Positions 46,377 through 55,778 of a stretch of DNA of 64,000 bases are shown here, piece by piece. How positions within the stretch are numbered: the stretch's first letter is position 1; the number at the start of each line of letters is the position of its first letter. The notes beneath the pieces are model-generated. The model was given only the letters and a program-made list of their open reading frames with translations, searched no databases and was not told the origin of the DNA. Source of the DNA: Mycolicibacterium hodleri (lineage in GTDB: Bacteria; Actinomycetota; Actinomycetes; Mycobacteriales; Mycobacteriaceae); NCBI RefSeq assembly GCF_025822245.1, contig NZ_JACKTL010000020.1, positions 124,001 through 188,000 on the forward strand. Reading direction: 5' to 3'. Made by a program: the position numbers and the translations under genes.

Positions 46377-46934
46377 GTGATCGACGAAACCCTCTTCGAA
46401 GCCGAGGAGAAGATGGAGAAGGCGGTCTCGGTCGCCCGGGACGACCTGTCGTCCATCCGCACCGGTCGCGCCAATCCCGGCATGTTCAACCGGATCAAGA
46501 TCGAGTACTACGGTTCGCCGACGCCGATCACCCAGCTCTCCAGCATCAACGTGCCTGAAGCGCGGCTCGTCGTCATCAAGCCCTACGAGGCGAACCAGTT
46601 GCGGCCCATCGAGGATGCGATCCGCAACTCCGACCTCGGGGTCAACCCGGGCAACGACGGCAACGTCATCCGGATCTCGATCCCACAGCTGACAGAGGAA
46701 CGTCGTCGCGACCTGGTCAAGCAGGCCAAGGGCAAGGGCGAGGACGCCAAGGTCACGGTGCGCAACATCCGCCGCAAGGCCATGGAGGAGCTCGCCCGCA
46801 TCAAGAAGGACGGCGAGGCAGGCGAGGACGAGGTGGGGCGCGCGGAGAAGGACCTGGACAAGAGCACCCAGACCTACACCGCCCAGATCGACGAACTGGT
46901 GAAGCACAAAGAAGGCGAGCTGCTGGAGGTCTAG
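46377..46934 (+). CDS. frr: Ribosome recycling factor
   Basis: A 185-residue RRF that splits post-termination ribosomes with EF-G. Landmarks: [67 protein letters not shown], and the coiled-coil end [20 protein letters not shown]. Start GTG 46377 follows GGGAGAAGATGAA. It is normally essential. Confidence 0.97.
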   Translation: MIDETLFEAEEKMEKAVSVARDDLSSIRTGRANPGMFNRIKIEYYGSPTPITQLSSINVPEARLVVIKPYEANQLRPIEDAIRNSDLGVNPGNDGNVIRISIPQLTEERRRDLVKQAKGKGEDAKVTVRNIRRKAMEELARIKKDGEAGEDEVGRAEKDLDKSTQTYTAQIDELVKHKEGELLEV

Positions 46935-46967
46935 GTCGCAGCAGACCTGACCTTCAGCAACAGCACG

Positions 46968-47846
46968 GTGGCAGACACCGACACGGCGTCCACCGACGGG
47001 CCCGAGACACCGGCTCCCAAGAAGAAGGCGGGCCGGGCCGGACGCGACCTCCCCGCCGCCATCGGCGTGGGAGCGTTCCTTGGCTTTGGCGTCATCGCCA
47101 TCCTGGTGTTCGCACCGCTGGGCTGGGTTCCCGTCGTGGCGGTCGCCATGGCCGTCGCCACCCACGAGGTCGTCAAACGACTACGGACGGCCGGGTACTC
47201 CATCCCGATCGTCCCGCTGCTCGTCGGCGGTCAGGCCATGGTGTGGTTGACGTGGCCCTTCGGCCCCGCGGGCGCCCTGGGCGCGTACGGCGCCACGGTC
47301 GTGGTCTGCATGATCTGGCGGCTGCTCTCCGGTGGCATGAAGAACGCTCCGGTGAACTACCTGCGCGACGTCACGACGACGATCTTCCTGGCCGCCTGGA
47401 TACCGCTGTTCGGCGCCTTCGGCGTCCTGCTGGTGTACCCGGAGGACGGTCGGTGGCGGGTGCTGTGCCTGATGCTCGGCGTCGTCTTCTCCGACATCGG
47501 CGGCTACGCGGCGGGTGTGCTGTTCGGCAAGCACCCGATGGTGCCCTCGATCAGCCCGAAGAAGTCCTGGGAGGGCTTCGCCGGGTCGCTGATCTTCGGG
47601 ACGGCCGCCTCGGTGCTCGCCGTGGCCTTCCTGCTGGAGAAGCCGGCCTGGGTCGGCATTCCGCTGGGTCTGATGCTCGTCCTGACCGGCACGCTCGGCG
47701 ACCTCATCGAGTCGCAGGTCAAGCGCGACCTGGGCATCAAGGACATGGGCACGCTGCTACCCGGCCACGGTGGCCTGATGGACCGGCTCGACTCGGTCCT
47801 GCCCTCTGCCGTCGCGACGTGGGTCGTCCTGACGCTTCTTGCCTGA
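46968..47846 (+). CDS. cdsA: Phosphatidate cytidylyltransferase
   Basis: A 292-residue integral membrane enzyme that makes CDP-diacylglycerol. A charged, Ala/Lys-rich N-terminus (~30 residues) precedes roughly eight membrane segments. The family signature is SPKKSWEGFAGS and the C-terminal KRDLGIKDMGTLLPGHGGLMDRLDS. Start GTG 46968. Its last 90 bp overlap, antisense, the tail of the convergent EamA gene. Confidence 0.94.
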   Translation: MADTDTASTDGPETPAPKKKAGRAGRDLPAAIGVGAFLGFGVIAILVFAPLGWVPVVAVAMAVATHEVVKRLRTAGYSIPIVPLLVGGQAMVWLTWPFGPAGALGAYGATVVVCMIWRLLSGGMKNAPVNYLRDVTTTIFLAAWIPLFGAFGVLLVYPEDGRWRVLCLMLGVVFSDIGGYAAGVLFGKHPMVPSISPKKSWEGFAGSLIFGTAASVLAVAFLLEKPAWVGIPLGLMLVLTGTLGDLIESQVKRDLGIKDMGTLLPGHGGLMDRLDSVLPSAVATWVVLTLLA

Positions 47847-48707
47847 CGTGTTGAGCCAGCACGCCATCGCGCCGACTACCAGGCCGACCCCGACGCCGAG
47901 GTCAACCCGCTGGCCCAACATCAGCCAGGACAGCACGCCCGCGACCGCGGGGATCACGCAGAACAGCATCGACACCGCCGCAGCGCCGTGCAGGTTGATG
48001 GCGCGCACGTAGAGCGAGACGCCCAGGGTTGCGTTGAGCAGCACCACGCCGGCCACGGCGAACGCGGCCTTCGCGGGCTCGTGGACGGCGAACGGCGTCG
48101 TCAGGGTGAGGGCCAGGGCCGGGATCAGCGCGACCCCGTTCTGCACGGCGGTCGAGGCGCGGAAGTCGACGTCGGCACAGAACCGCTGCTGGTAGACCCC
48201 ACCGGCCGCCAGGCCGACCAGCGCGACCAACAGCAGCAGCACCGCCGGGTCGACGCCGCGTTCGGAGACCAGCCGACTGGCGCAGGCGGCCAGGACGGCG
48301 ACGACGCCGAGCACCAGTGCCAGGATCCGTCGCGGCGTCAGACGGTCGCGGAGGAACGCGGCGGCGAGCATCGCCGTCGCGACGGGATTCATCGCGACGA
48401 CCACCGCGCACAGGACCGCCGGAGCGCCGTGCTGAATGGCCAGGTACAGCGCGCAGAACTGCACCGCCTGCATCAGCAGACCGGTGACGGCGACGTGCCC
48501 GAGGACGCGCCCCCTCGGCCAGCGCACCTTGGCGAGGGTGGCCCACGACCCGAGGATGAGGCCGGCCAGGCCGAAGCGGAAGGCCAGCACCGCCATCGGC
48601 GTCATCTCGTTGACCGCCATGTTCCCGATCGGATACCCGAGCGCGTAGAAGAACGTGACGGCCACCGCGGTCTGCATGGGCATGCGGGTCGGCGACATGG
48701 TTCTCAT
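47757..48707 (-). CDS. EamA/DMT-family transporter
   Basis: A 316-residue permease with ten membrane segments in two EamA halves, the first starting VAVTFFYALGYPIGNMAVNEM and the second around VDPAVLLLLVALVGLAAG. Family members export amino acids or other metabolites. The last ~30 residues are hydrophilic and are encoded opposite the cdsA gene (90-bp overlap), so they are probably an unselected tail. ATG 48698 is an alternative start 3 residues in. It is divergent from a LysR gene, with operator-like repeats between. Confidence 0.83.
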   Translation of the reverse strand: MRTMSPTRMPMQTAVAVTFFYALGYPIGNMAVNEMTPMAVLAFRFGLAGLILGSWATLAKVRWPRGRVLGHVAVTGLLMQAVQFCALYLAIQHGAPAVLCAVVVAMNPVATAMLAAAFLRDRLTPRRILALVLGVVAVLAACASRLVSERGVDPAVLLLLVALVGLAAGGVYQQRFCADVDFRASTAVQNGVALIPALALTLTTPFAVHEPAKAAFAVAGVVLLNATLGVSLYVRAINLHGAAAVSMLFCVIPAVAGVLSWLMLGQRVDLGVGVGLVVGAMACWLNTSGKKRQDDPRRDGRGQDRVEPVHQATVAG

Positions 48708-48753
48708 CGTGGGGACGTCCGGCGGCGCCGTCCAACGAATATCGGCGATCACG

Positions 48754-48775
48754 TTTGATCGCCAATGCTGATCAA
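48754..48775. promoter_or_regulatory. LysR-type operator repeat A, TTGATC-N9-GATCAA
   Basis: An imperfect 22-bp unit with perfect outer arms TTGATC and GATCAA. It lies 47 bp upstream of the EamA start. A second copy 64 bp away shares most positions. Confidence 0.55.
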
Positions 48776-48817
48776 TTGTTCGCCCATGGCCGTGTCCCGC
48801 GCACGACGACACCGTTC

Positions 48818-48839
48818 TTTGATCGTCGATGCTGATCGG
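48818..48839. promoter_or_regulatory. LysR-type operator repeat B, TTGATC-N9-GATCGG
   Basis: Second copy of the 22-bp unit, starting 64 bp after copy A and ending 14 bp before the lysR GTG 48854. It keeps the left arm and the GATC core of the right arm. Confidence 0.5.
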
Positions 48840-48853
48840 AGTACCTTGACAGG

Positions 48854-49705
48854 GTGAGTCAGGTCCTGGACATTGCACCGCTGCGCAGCGTGGTCGCCGT
48901 CGCCGACTGTGGCGGATTTCACCGCGCCGCGACCGTTCTGCACCTCACCCAGTCGGCCGTCAGCCAGCACGTCCGCCGCGTCGAGGCGGTCGTCGGCGGG
49001 CCCGTCGTCGAGAAGTCCGGCCGCGGCGTGGCCTTCACCGAATTGGGTCATCGGCTGCTCGCCCACGCGCGCACCATCCTCGCCGCGCACGACGCCGCGC
49101 TCACCGACCTGGGCGCCGCAGAGGAACGGGTGCTGTTGATCGGCGCAACCGAACACGGCGCCGACGTCATGTTGCCCGGCCTGACCGGAGCGCTGGGGGA
49201 GAGGCTGCCCGAGCGGCGGCTGAGATTCCGGCTGGACCGCAACGTGATGCTCGCCGACGCGATCGACCACGGCACCGTCGACCTGGCGGTGATGCTGGAC
49301 GGCTCCGGCCTCGACCCGGCGAACGCGTCGGGAGTCGTCGCGCTGAAGTGGGTTGCCGGTCGCGCGTTCTCCATGCCCGCGAACGATCCGTTGCCGGTGG
49401 TGATGTTCTCCGAGCCGTGCACGCTGCGCGAGCCCACCTTCGCCGCGCTCGACCGCATGGGCGTGCCCTACCGGATCGCCGCCGACAGCTCCGATCTGTC
49501 CGGATTGTTCGCCGCCGTGCGATCCGGCCTCGGCGTGGCGCTGCTGCCGATGATCGGACGACTGCCCGACGGACTGTGCCTTGCCGAGGGATTGCCTCCA
49601 ACCAGCCGTGCGACGGTGTTCGTGCGGGGCCGTGCCGGGGTGGACGCCAGTGCGCTGGCGGCCGTCGAGGGAGCGGTTCGTGACGTTTTGAGTGAACAGG
49701 CCTGA
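48854..49705 (+). CDS. LysR-family regulator
   Basis: A 283-residue LysR-type regulator. The N-terminal winged helix has [39 protein letters not shown]; the rest is a two-lobe substrate-binding domain. It is divergent from an EamA transporter and most likely controls it, in the manner of lysG-lysE or argP-type pairs. GTG 48854 begins just before the HTH. The inducer is unknown. rlmN follows 2 nt after its stop. Confidence 0.88.
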   Translation: MSQVLDIAPLRSVVAVADCGGFHRAATVLHLTQSAVSQHVRRVEAVVGGPVVEKSGRGVAFTELGHRLLAHARTILAAHDAALTDLGAAEERVLLIGATEHGADVMLPGLTGALGERLPERRLRFRLDRNVMLADAIDHGTVDLAVMLDGSGLDPANASGVVALKWVAGRAFSMPANDPLPVVMFSEPCTLREPTFAALDRMGVPYRIAADSSDLSGLFAAVRSGLGVALLPMIGRLPDGLCLAEGLPPTSRATVFVRGRAGVDASALAAVEGAVRDVLSEQA

Positions 49706-49707
49706 TA

Positions 49708-50811
49708 ATGAGCGAGACCATGAAACTTCCGTTGGTGTTCGACGCGCCCACCCGTGGGAAACCCCCGCGGCACTTCGCCGACCTCGACGACGACGCGCGC
49801 GGTGCCGCCCTCACCGAACTGGGGCTACCCGCGTTCCGCGGCAAGCAGTTGGCGAACCAGTACTTCGGCAGGTTGATCGCCGATCCGCGTGCCATGACCG
49901 ATCTGCCGGCCGCGTTGCGCGACCAGGTGGCCGAGGCGCTGTTCCCCCGACTGCTCGACGTCGTGCGCTCCGTCGAGTGTGACGGTGCCGAAACCCGGAA
50001 GACGTTGTGGCGGGCCGTCGACGGCACCACCATCGAGTCGGTGCTGATGCGCTATCCCAACCGCAGCACCCTGTGCCTGTCGTCGCAGGCCGGGTGCGGC
50101 ATGGCCTGCCCGTTCTGCGCCACCGGCCAAGGCGGCCTGACCAGAAACCTCACCACCGCCGAGATCCTCGAACAGGTCCGCGCGGCTGCGGCCGTCATGC
50201 GCGACGACCACGACGGCAGACTCTCGAACATCGTGTTCATGGGCATGGGTGAGCCGCTGGCCAACTACAACCGCGTGCTGGCCGCGGTCAAGCGGATCAT
50301 CGCGCCGGCGCCGCACGGGTTCGGCATCTCCGCGCGGTCGGTGACGGTGTCGACCGTGGGGCTGGCGCCCGCCATCCGCAAGCTGGCCGACGAGCGGCTC
50401 GGGGTGACGCTGGCACTGTCGTTGCACGCCCCCGACGACGAGCTGCGCGACACGCTCGTGCCGGTGAACAACAGGTGGAACGTCGGCGAAGCCCTCGACG
50501 CCGCAAGGTATTACGCGGACGTGACCGGTCGTCGCGTGTCCATCGAGTACGCGCTCATCCGCGACGTCAACGACCAGCCGTGGCGGGGTGACCTCCTCGG
50601 CAAGAAGCTGCACGGAGCGCTGGGACCACTGGTCCACGTCAACGTCATCCCGCTGAATCCGACGCCGGGCAGCAAGTGGGACGCCAGTCCCAAGCCCGCC
50701 GAGCGGGAGTTCGTCAGGCGGGTCCGCGAGCGCGGGGTGTCCTGTACCGTTCGCGATACCCGTGGTCGTGAAATTGCCGCTGCCTGCGGTCAACTCGCCG
50801 CCGAGGGCTAG
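49708..50811 (+). CDS. rlmN: 23S rRNA (adenine2503-C2)/tRNA adenine37 methyltransferase RlmN
   Basis: A 367-residue radical SAM enzyme. The CxxxCxxC cluster motif is in [30 protein letters not shown] and [13 protein letters not shown] follow, and the methyl-carrying Cys near the end is in [10 protein letters not shown]. It methylates A2503 of 23S rRNA and A37 in some tRNAs. An internal ATG at 49720 could also serve, giving [10 protein letters not shown]. Corresponds to Rv2880c, with the neighbouring mpt53 gene missing here. Confidence 0.94.
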   Translation: MSETMKLPLVFDAPTRGKPPRHFADLDDDARGAALTELGLPAFRGKQLANQYFGRLIADPRAMTDLPAALRDQVAEALFPRLLDVVRSVECDGAETRKTLWRAVDGTTIESVLMRYPNRSTLCLSSQAGCGMACPFCATGQGGLTRNLTTAEILEQVRAAAAVMRDDHDGRLSNIVFMGMGEPLANYNRVLAAVKRIIAPAPHGFGISARSVTVSTVGLAPAIRKLADERLGVTLALSLHAPDDELRDTLVPVNNRWNVGEALDAARYYADVTGRRVSIEYALIRDVNDQPWRGDLLGKKLHGALGPLVHVNVIPLNPTPGSKWDASPKPAEREFVRRVRERGVSCTVRDTRGREIAAACGQLAAEG

Positions 50812-50826
50812 CGAACTGGGGTAGCG

Positions 50827-52266
50827 ATGCGACGGCTCAACGGTGTGGACGCCCTGCTGCTGTACACCGAGGCGCCCGAGATCCACATGCACACCTTGAA
50901 GATCGGCATCCTCGACGTCTCCGGGCTCGACGGCGAATTCACCTTCGAACTGTTCCGTCGGGTGGCCGAGCCGCGCTTGCTTGCCCTCACACCGCTGCGA
51001 TACCAACTCGTCGACGTCCCGCTGAGGCTGCACCACCCCATGTGGGTCGAGAACCCGGGGATCGACTTCGACCACCACGTCCGCCGGGTGTCGGTGCCGC
51101 CGCCGGGAGGGCGACGCGAACTCGACCAGCTCATCGGCGAGATCGCCGGCACGCCACTGGATCGCGACCGGCCGCTGTGGGAGATGTACGTCGCAGAGGG
51201 ACTCGTCGGCGACCGCGTGGCGATCATCCACAAGGTGCACCACGTGCTGGCCGACGGCGTCGCCTCGGCGAATCAGCTGGGCTGGGCCATCCAAGCCGAA
51301 CCACCCGAGTTCCCGGCCAAGGCCATCCACACCGAGGCGCGCGAGCGGACGACGAGCGGGCTGATGGTGGCCGCCGGCCGGGACCACGCCCGTCAGATCC
51401 GGCGGTTGCCACGGCTCCTCGCCGACACCGCCAGCGGGGTGACGAGGGTGCGTCGTCGCGTCAAGGAGCGCGGCACGCATCCCGGACTCGCCTCCAACTT
51501 CGCCCCGCCGCCGTCGTTCATCAACCACGTCGTCTCGCCGGTGCGTCGATTCGCGACCGCTCCGCTGGCCCTCGCCGACGTCAAGGAGGCGGCCAAGACT
51601 CTCGGCGTCACCATCAACGACGTCGTGTTGGCCACGGTCGCCGGTGCGCTGCGAGAACTCCTCCTGAAGTACGACGGTGCCGCCGACACCCCGCTGATCG
51701 CCGGGGTACCGGTCAGCTACGGAGATCCGGATCGCTTGGCGGGCAACGAGTTCACCTACATGACGCCGTCACTGGCGGTACACGTCGCAGACCCCGTCGA
51801 ACGCGTTCGGCTGACGGCGACGGCGACCGCGATCGCCAAGGAGAACCATCACCTGCTCGGCCCCAACCTGATTCCCAACTGGTTGAACTTCCTGCCGCCG
51901 GCGGTCGCACCGGTGGCCTTCCGGTGGCAGTCCAAGCGAATGCAGTCGAGCATGATCATGAACCTCACCGTCTCCAACGTGCCGGGACCCAGGGAACGAG
52001 GGTCGTTCGGGGGAGCGGTGATCAGCGAGATCTACTCCGTCGGCCCACTGGTCGCCGGGAGCGGCATGAACGTCACGGTGTGGAGTTACGTCGACCAGCT
52101 CAACGTCTCGGTGCTCACCGACGACCTGACGACCGAAGATCCGCACGAAGTGACCGACGCGATGTTCCGGTCGTTCGTCGCACTGCGCAGCGCCGCGGGG
52201 CTTTCCGACGTGCTCACCGACGTGGGCGACGCCATGCCGCTCGCGGCGACGACGGTGTCGGGCTAG
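50827..52266 (+). CDS. Wax ester synthase/diacylglycerol acyltransferase (WS/DGAT)
   Basis: A 479-residue acyltransferase. The condensation-type active site HHVLADG is at 138-144 (HHxxxDG). N-terminal [23 protein letters not shown] and late VSNVPGPRE are typical of mycobacterial Tgs proteins. It makes triacylglycerol or wax esters from acyl-CoA. It lies between rlmN and DUF2631, a place not occupied by such a gene in M. tuberculosis. ATG 50827, 15 nt after rlmN. The end overlaps the DUF2631 gene by 4 bp (convergent). Confidence 0.93.
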   Translation: MRRLNGVDALLLYTEAPEIHMHTLKIGILDVSGLDGEFTFELFRRVAEPRLLALTPLRYQLVDVPLRLHHPMWVENPGIDFDHHVRRVSVPPPGGRRELDQLIGEIAGTPLDRDRPLWEMYVAEGLVGDRVAIIHKVHHVLADGVASANQLGWAIQAEPPEFPAKAIHTEARERTTSGLMVAAGRDHARQIRRLPRLLADTASGVTRVRRRVKERGTHPGLASNFAPPPSFINHVVSPVRRFATAPLALADVKEAAKTLGVTINDVVLATVAGALRELLLKYDGAADTPLIAGVPVSYGDPDRLAGNEFTYMTPSLAVHVADPVERVRLTATATAIAKENHHLLGPNLIPNWLNFLPPAVAPVAFRWQSKRMQSSMIMNLTVSNVPGPRERGSFGGAVISEIYSVGPLVAGSGMNVTVWSYVDQLNVSVLTDDLTTEDPHEVTDAMFRSFVALRSAAGLSDVLTDVGDAMPLAATTVSG

Positions 52267-52517
52267 CGGGTCCAGCCGCGACGGCGCAGCCACCAGTCGC
52301 GGAACACGATTCCCCAGATCGCCAACGCGAACCCGATGAGGAAGATGTCCTCGACGTGGCCGACGTGGTTGCCCCGCAGCATCGCGAGCATGAAGAAGCC
52401 GGCGAGGATGCCGCCGATCTGGATGGCCCGGTGATTCTGCTTCGACCAACCCCAGTTCGCCGACGGCACGTCCTCGACGTCAACGCCGGTATGCCGTTCG
52501 ACCTCGGTGTTCGCCAC
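52263..52517 (-). CDS. DUF2631 membrane protein (Rv2876-type)
   Basis: An 84-residue protein with two membrane segments ([17 protein letters not shown] and [16 protein letters not shown]) and basic ends. It belongs to DUF2631 and matches Rv2876. No function is known. It is divergent from nothing close and convergent with the WS/DGAT gene; about 60 bp separate its start from the photolyase stop. Confidence 0.87.
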   Translation of the reverse strand: MANTEVERHTGVDVEDVPSANWGWSKQNHRAIQIGGILAGFFMLAMLRGNHVGHVEDIFLIGFALAIWGIVFRDWWLRRRGWTR

Positions 52518-52578
52518 GCTAGCTCCTCAGGGGGTCCGGTCAACTGCGCCCATTCTGACATACGACGGCGCGTCGTAT

Positions 52579-53871
52579 TTAGCGGACGGCCTCGTATCGC
52601 CGCAGTGCCTCGACGCGCTCGGCGGCATGGTCGACCATCGGCTCGGGATAGTCGTCGCCCCCGAACTCCGGCACCCAGCGCGTGACGTAGGCGCCGTCGG
52701 GATCGAACTTGTTGCCCTGGGTGGTGGGGTTGAACACGCGGAAGTACGGCGCGGCGTCGGTGCCGCAGCCCGCGGCCCACTGCCACCCGTGCTGATTGCT
52801 GGCCATGTCGCCGTCGGTGAGCTGCTCGAGGAACCAGCGCGCCCCCCACTGCCACGGCAGGTGCAGGTCCTTGACCAGGAACGACGCGGTGATCATGCGC
52901 ACGCGGTTGTGCATGAAGCCGGTCTCGGCCAGCTGACGCATGCCGGCGTCGACGATCGGGAAACCCGTCTTGCCGGCCTTCCACGCCTCGAATCGCTTCG
53001 TGGCGTCCTCGTCCTCGTCCACCTCGATGCGGTCGAAGTTCTTGTTCCAGTTCCACCACGTGCTCTCGGGCCAGGCGTGGACGACGCTGGCGTAGAAGTC
53101 TCGGAACGCGAGCTCCCGCAGGTAGGCCTGCGCGCCGGTGCCGCCACCCAGATCGGCGGCCATCGTGCGGGGGTGAATGGTGCCGAACTTCAGGTGAGCA
53201 GACATCCGGCTGGTCCCGTCGTGGTCCGGCCGGTTGCGGTCGTCGGCGTAGTCCTCGAGCGCCGAGGAGACGAACGTCTTCCACGCCTTGCGCGCCGCGG
53301 CCTCACCGGCCGGGTGGTCCAGTTCGGCGTCCCCGGCCGGCACGTCGACGCCGCCGCCCACGTCGGCCGGGTCGATCCACCGTGCCGACTTCGCGGTGGT
53401 GCGGGCGGGCGCCCGCCAGCCGTGTGCCTTCCACGCGGTGTAGAACGGCGTGAACACCTTGTACGGCGTGCCGTCGTCCTTCGTGACGCGCCCGGGGGAG
53501 ACCAGGTAGGGCGACCCCGACGGCTCCAGCGGAACGTCGCCCAGCGCCTGGCGGACGGCGTCGTCCCGGCGGACCCCGAACGGGAAGTAGTCGCCCGACA
53601 CGTGAACGGACGTCGCCTTGGTCTTCTTCACCAGGGCGGGAATGCGGTCCTCGGGCTTGCCCTCGACGATCAGCAACCGGCCGTCGAGTCCGTCGCGCAG
53701 CTCCCGAAGCGAGTCGTACAGGTATTGCAGTCGCCGGGGGCCGCCGGACTTCTTCAGTCGAGGGTCGAGCACGTAGCAGGCCAGGACTTCCTCGTCGTCC
53801 TTGGCGGCGTCGAGCAGTGCGGGCAGGTCGTGAAGGCGCAGGTCGCGACGGAACCACAGCAACGTTGGCAT
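52579..53871 (-). CDS. phr: Deoxyribodipyrimidine photolyase
   Basis: A 430-residue FAD photolyase that repairs UV-induced pyrimidine dimers with light. N-terminal antenna domain MPTLLWFRRDLRLHDLPAL, then the FAD-binding region with LKFGTIHPRTMA, RELAFRDFYASV and the conserved TGFPIVDAGMRQLAETGFMHNRVRM and WQWAAGCGTDAAPYFRVFNP. It is not present in M. tuberculosis, consistent with a light-exposed environmental species. Its start is divergent from the PuuE-like gene. Confidence 0.94.
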   Translation of the reverse strand: MPTLLWFRRDLRLHDLPALLDAAKDDEEVLACYVLDPRLKKSGGPRRLQYLYDSLRELRDGLDGRLLIVEGKPEDRIPALVKKTKATSVHVSGDYFPFGVRRDDAVRQALGDVPLEPSGSPYLVSPGRVTKDDGTPYKVFTPFYTAWKAHGWRAPARTTAKSARWIDPADVGGGVDVPAGDAELDHPAGEAAARKAWKTFVSSALEDYADDRNRPDHDGTSRMSAHLKFGTIHPRTMAADLGGGTGAQAYLRELAFRDFYASVVHAWPESTWWNWNKNFDRIEVDEDEDATKRFEAWKAGKTGFPIVDAGMRQLAETGFMHNRVRMITASFLVKDLHLPWQWGARWFLEQLTDGDMASNQHGWQWAAGCGTDAAPYFRVFNPTTQGNKFDPDGAYVTRWVPEFGGDDYPEPMVDHAAERVEALRRYEAVR

Positions 53872-53960
53872 GGCCCTGATCTTCCCCGTAGTGCGCCGCG
53901 GGAAAACGTCAGGTGGACGCTCGTAAGGAATCCGTATGGATCCACTGCGACAATCCCACC

Positions 53961-54881
53961 ATGACGCCGACGACCGACGACTATCCCCGCGACATGGTGG
54001 GGTACGGGCCGCATCCTCCCCATCCTCGCTGGCCTGGCGGTGCCAACATCGCCGTGCAGTTCGTCCTCAACTACGAAGAGGGTGGCGAGAACAACGTCCT
54101 GCACGGTGACGAGTCGTCGGAGACGTTCCTCTCGGAAGTCATTGGAGCGCAAGCATTTCCGAACCGTCACATGAGCATGGAGTCGCTGTACGAGTACGGC
54201 TCCAGGGCGGGCCTGTGGCGCGTGTTGCGGATGTTCGACGACCGTCGACTGCCCTTGACCATCTTCGGGGTGGCCACGGCACTCGCCCGCAACCCCCAGG
54301 CGTTGGCGGCCTTCCTGGCGCGCGGCGACGAGATCGCCTGTCACGGGCTGAAGTGGCGCAGTTACCAGCTGGTCGACGAGGAGGCCGAACGGGCCGACAT
54401 GGCTGAGGCGGTCCGCATCCTGACGGAGTTGACCGGCTCGGCCCCACTGGGGTGGTACACCGGCAGGGACTCGCCGCGGACCCGCGAACTCGTCGTCGAA
54501 CACGGTGGCTTCCTGTACGACTCGGACTCCTACGCCGACGACTTGCCCTACTGGACGCGGGTGGCGGGACGAGACCACCTCGTGGTGCCCTACACGCTGG
54601 ACACCAACGACATGAAGTACGTCTCCACGAGCGGGTTTCCGTCGGGAGACGAGTTCTTCACCTATCTGCGCGACGCGTTCGACGTGCTGTATGCCGAGGG
54701 CGTTGCGGGGGCTCCGAAGATGTTGTCGGTGGGTCTGCACTGCCGGCTCGTCGGACGGCCCGCCCGCATCGCCGCCCTGGGCCGGTTTCTCGACCACGTG
54801 CAGGGCCATGACGGGGTGTGGATCGCGCGCCGGGTGGACGTCGCCCGCCACTGGGAGCAGAACTTCCCTCCGGGCGCTTGA
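53961..54881 (+). CDS. PuuE-like polysaccharide deacetylase-fold hydrolase
   Basis: A 306-residue NodB-fold protein. It resembles PuuE-type cofactor-independent allantoinases: N-terminal DYPRDMVGYGPHPPHPRWPGGANIAVQFVLNYEEGGE, YEYGSRAGLWRVLRMF, and GWYTGRDSPRTREL. Allantoinase activity is possible, but other purine-catabolism genes are not adjacent, so the substrate is open. GACAAT lies at -12 to -7 of ATG 53961, so it may be leaderless. An upstream in-frame start at 53913 would add 16 residues. Confidence 0.82.
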   Translation: MTPTTDDYPRDMVGYGPHPPHPRWPGGANIAVQFVLNYEEGGENNVLHGDESSETFLSEVIGAQAFPNRHMSMESLYEYGSRAGLWRVLRMFDDRRLPLTIFGVATALARNPQALAAFLARGDEIACHGLKWRSYQLVDEEAERADMAEAVRILTELTGSAPLGWYTGRDSPRTRELVVEHGGFLYDSDSYADDLPYWTRVAGRDHLVVPYTLDTNDMKYVSTSGFPSGDEFFTYLRDAFDVLYAEGVAGAPKMLSVGLHCRLVGRPARIAALGRFLDHVQGHDGVWIARRVDVARHWEQNFPPGA

Positions 54882-54920
54882 CCCTCCCGCCGGGGGAGGC
54901 CTCACGGTGGAGGAATGAGC

Positions 54921-55679
54921 ATGAATCTGGACGGCCGACGAGCCGTCGTCACCGGAGGTAGCAAGGGGACGGGGGCGGCCGTCGTGGCTCGCCTGCGCTC
55001 GGCGGGTGCGGTGGTCACCGTGGTGGCGCGCCACGAGCCCGACGACGCCGACGACTTCGTGGCCGCCGATGTCACCACGGTCGACGGGGCGGCCGTGGTC
55101 GCCGAACACGTGACCACCCTCGGCGGTGCGCAGATCCTGGTCCACGTCGCGGGCGGATCATCCGCGCCCTCAGGCGGTTTCGCGGCGCTGAGCGATCAGG
55201 ATTGGCTCGACGAGCTGCAGCTCAACCTGCTGGGCGCGGTGCGCCTGGACCGTGCGCTGGTGCCGTCGATGATCGAATCGGGGGCGGGTGCCATCGTGCA
55301 CGTGGGGTCCATCCAGAGCCGAATGCCCCTCTACGACGGCACACTGGGATACGCGGCGGCCAAGGCGGCCCTGCGGACCTACGGCAAGGGTCTCGCGAAT
55401 GAGCTTGCGCCACATGGCGTCCGGGTCAACACCGTGTCGCCCGGTTTCATCCAGACCTCGTCGGCCGACGCGCTCGTCGCGAGGATCGCCGAAGCGGCGG
55501 GCACGGACGAGAGTGCCGCCCTGCAGACGCTGATGGACTCACTGGGCGGCATCCCGCTCGGGCGGCCCGCGAGGCCCACCGATATCGCCGAGGTGATCGC
55601 ATTCCTGGTCTCCGACGCCGCGTCGTCAGTGGTCGGTGCGGACATCGTGGTCGACGGTGGGACCGTCGGGACGGTCTAG
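54921..55679 (+). CDS. Short-chain dehydrogenase/reductase
   Basis: A 252-residue SDR. Glycine motif [23 protein letters not shown] (NNAG-equivalent), active-site [11 protein letters not shown] (Y-x3-K), PGFIQTSS. Substrate unknown. ATG 54921 is preferred over 54915 because GGAGG (54909-54913) is then 7 nt away. It is close behind the PuuE-like gene and may share its transcript. Confidence 0.85.
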   Translation: MNLDGRRAVVTGGSKGTGAAVVARLRSAGAVVTVVARHEPDDADDFVAADVTTVDGAAVVAEHVTTLGGAQILVHVAGGSSAPSGGFAALSDQDWLDELQLNLLGAVRLDRALVPSMIESGAGAIVHVGSIQSRMPLYDGTLGYAAAKAALRTYGKGLANELAPHGVRVNTVSPGFIQTSSADALVARIAEAAGTDESAALQTLMDSLGGIPLGRPARPTDIAEVIAFLVSDAASSVVGADIVVDGGTVGTV

Positions 55680-55762
55680 CAATGGTCATGTGGCACTGAC
55701 GTTTTGGAGTTATCCACAGGCTGGTGGCGGTGTCTGGTGCCTGTCGGTGTGCGGCGGTAGAG

Positions 55763-55778
55763 TCGAATGTATGTTCGA
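55763..55778 (+). promoter_or_regulatory. LexA (SOS)-like box over the second DUF222 start codon
   Basis: TCGAAT-GTAT-GTTCGA matches the mycobacterial SOS box TCGAAC-N4-GTTCGA at 11 of 12 arm positions. The ATG at 55771 starts at base 9 of the box, as in the first DUF222 gene. Confidence 0.7.
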
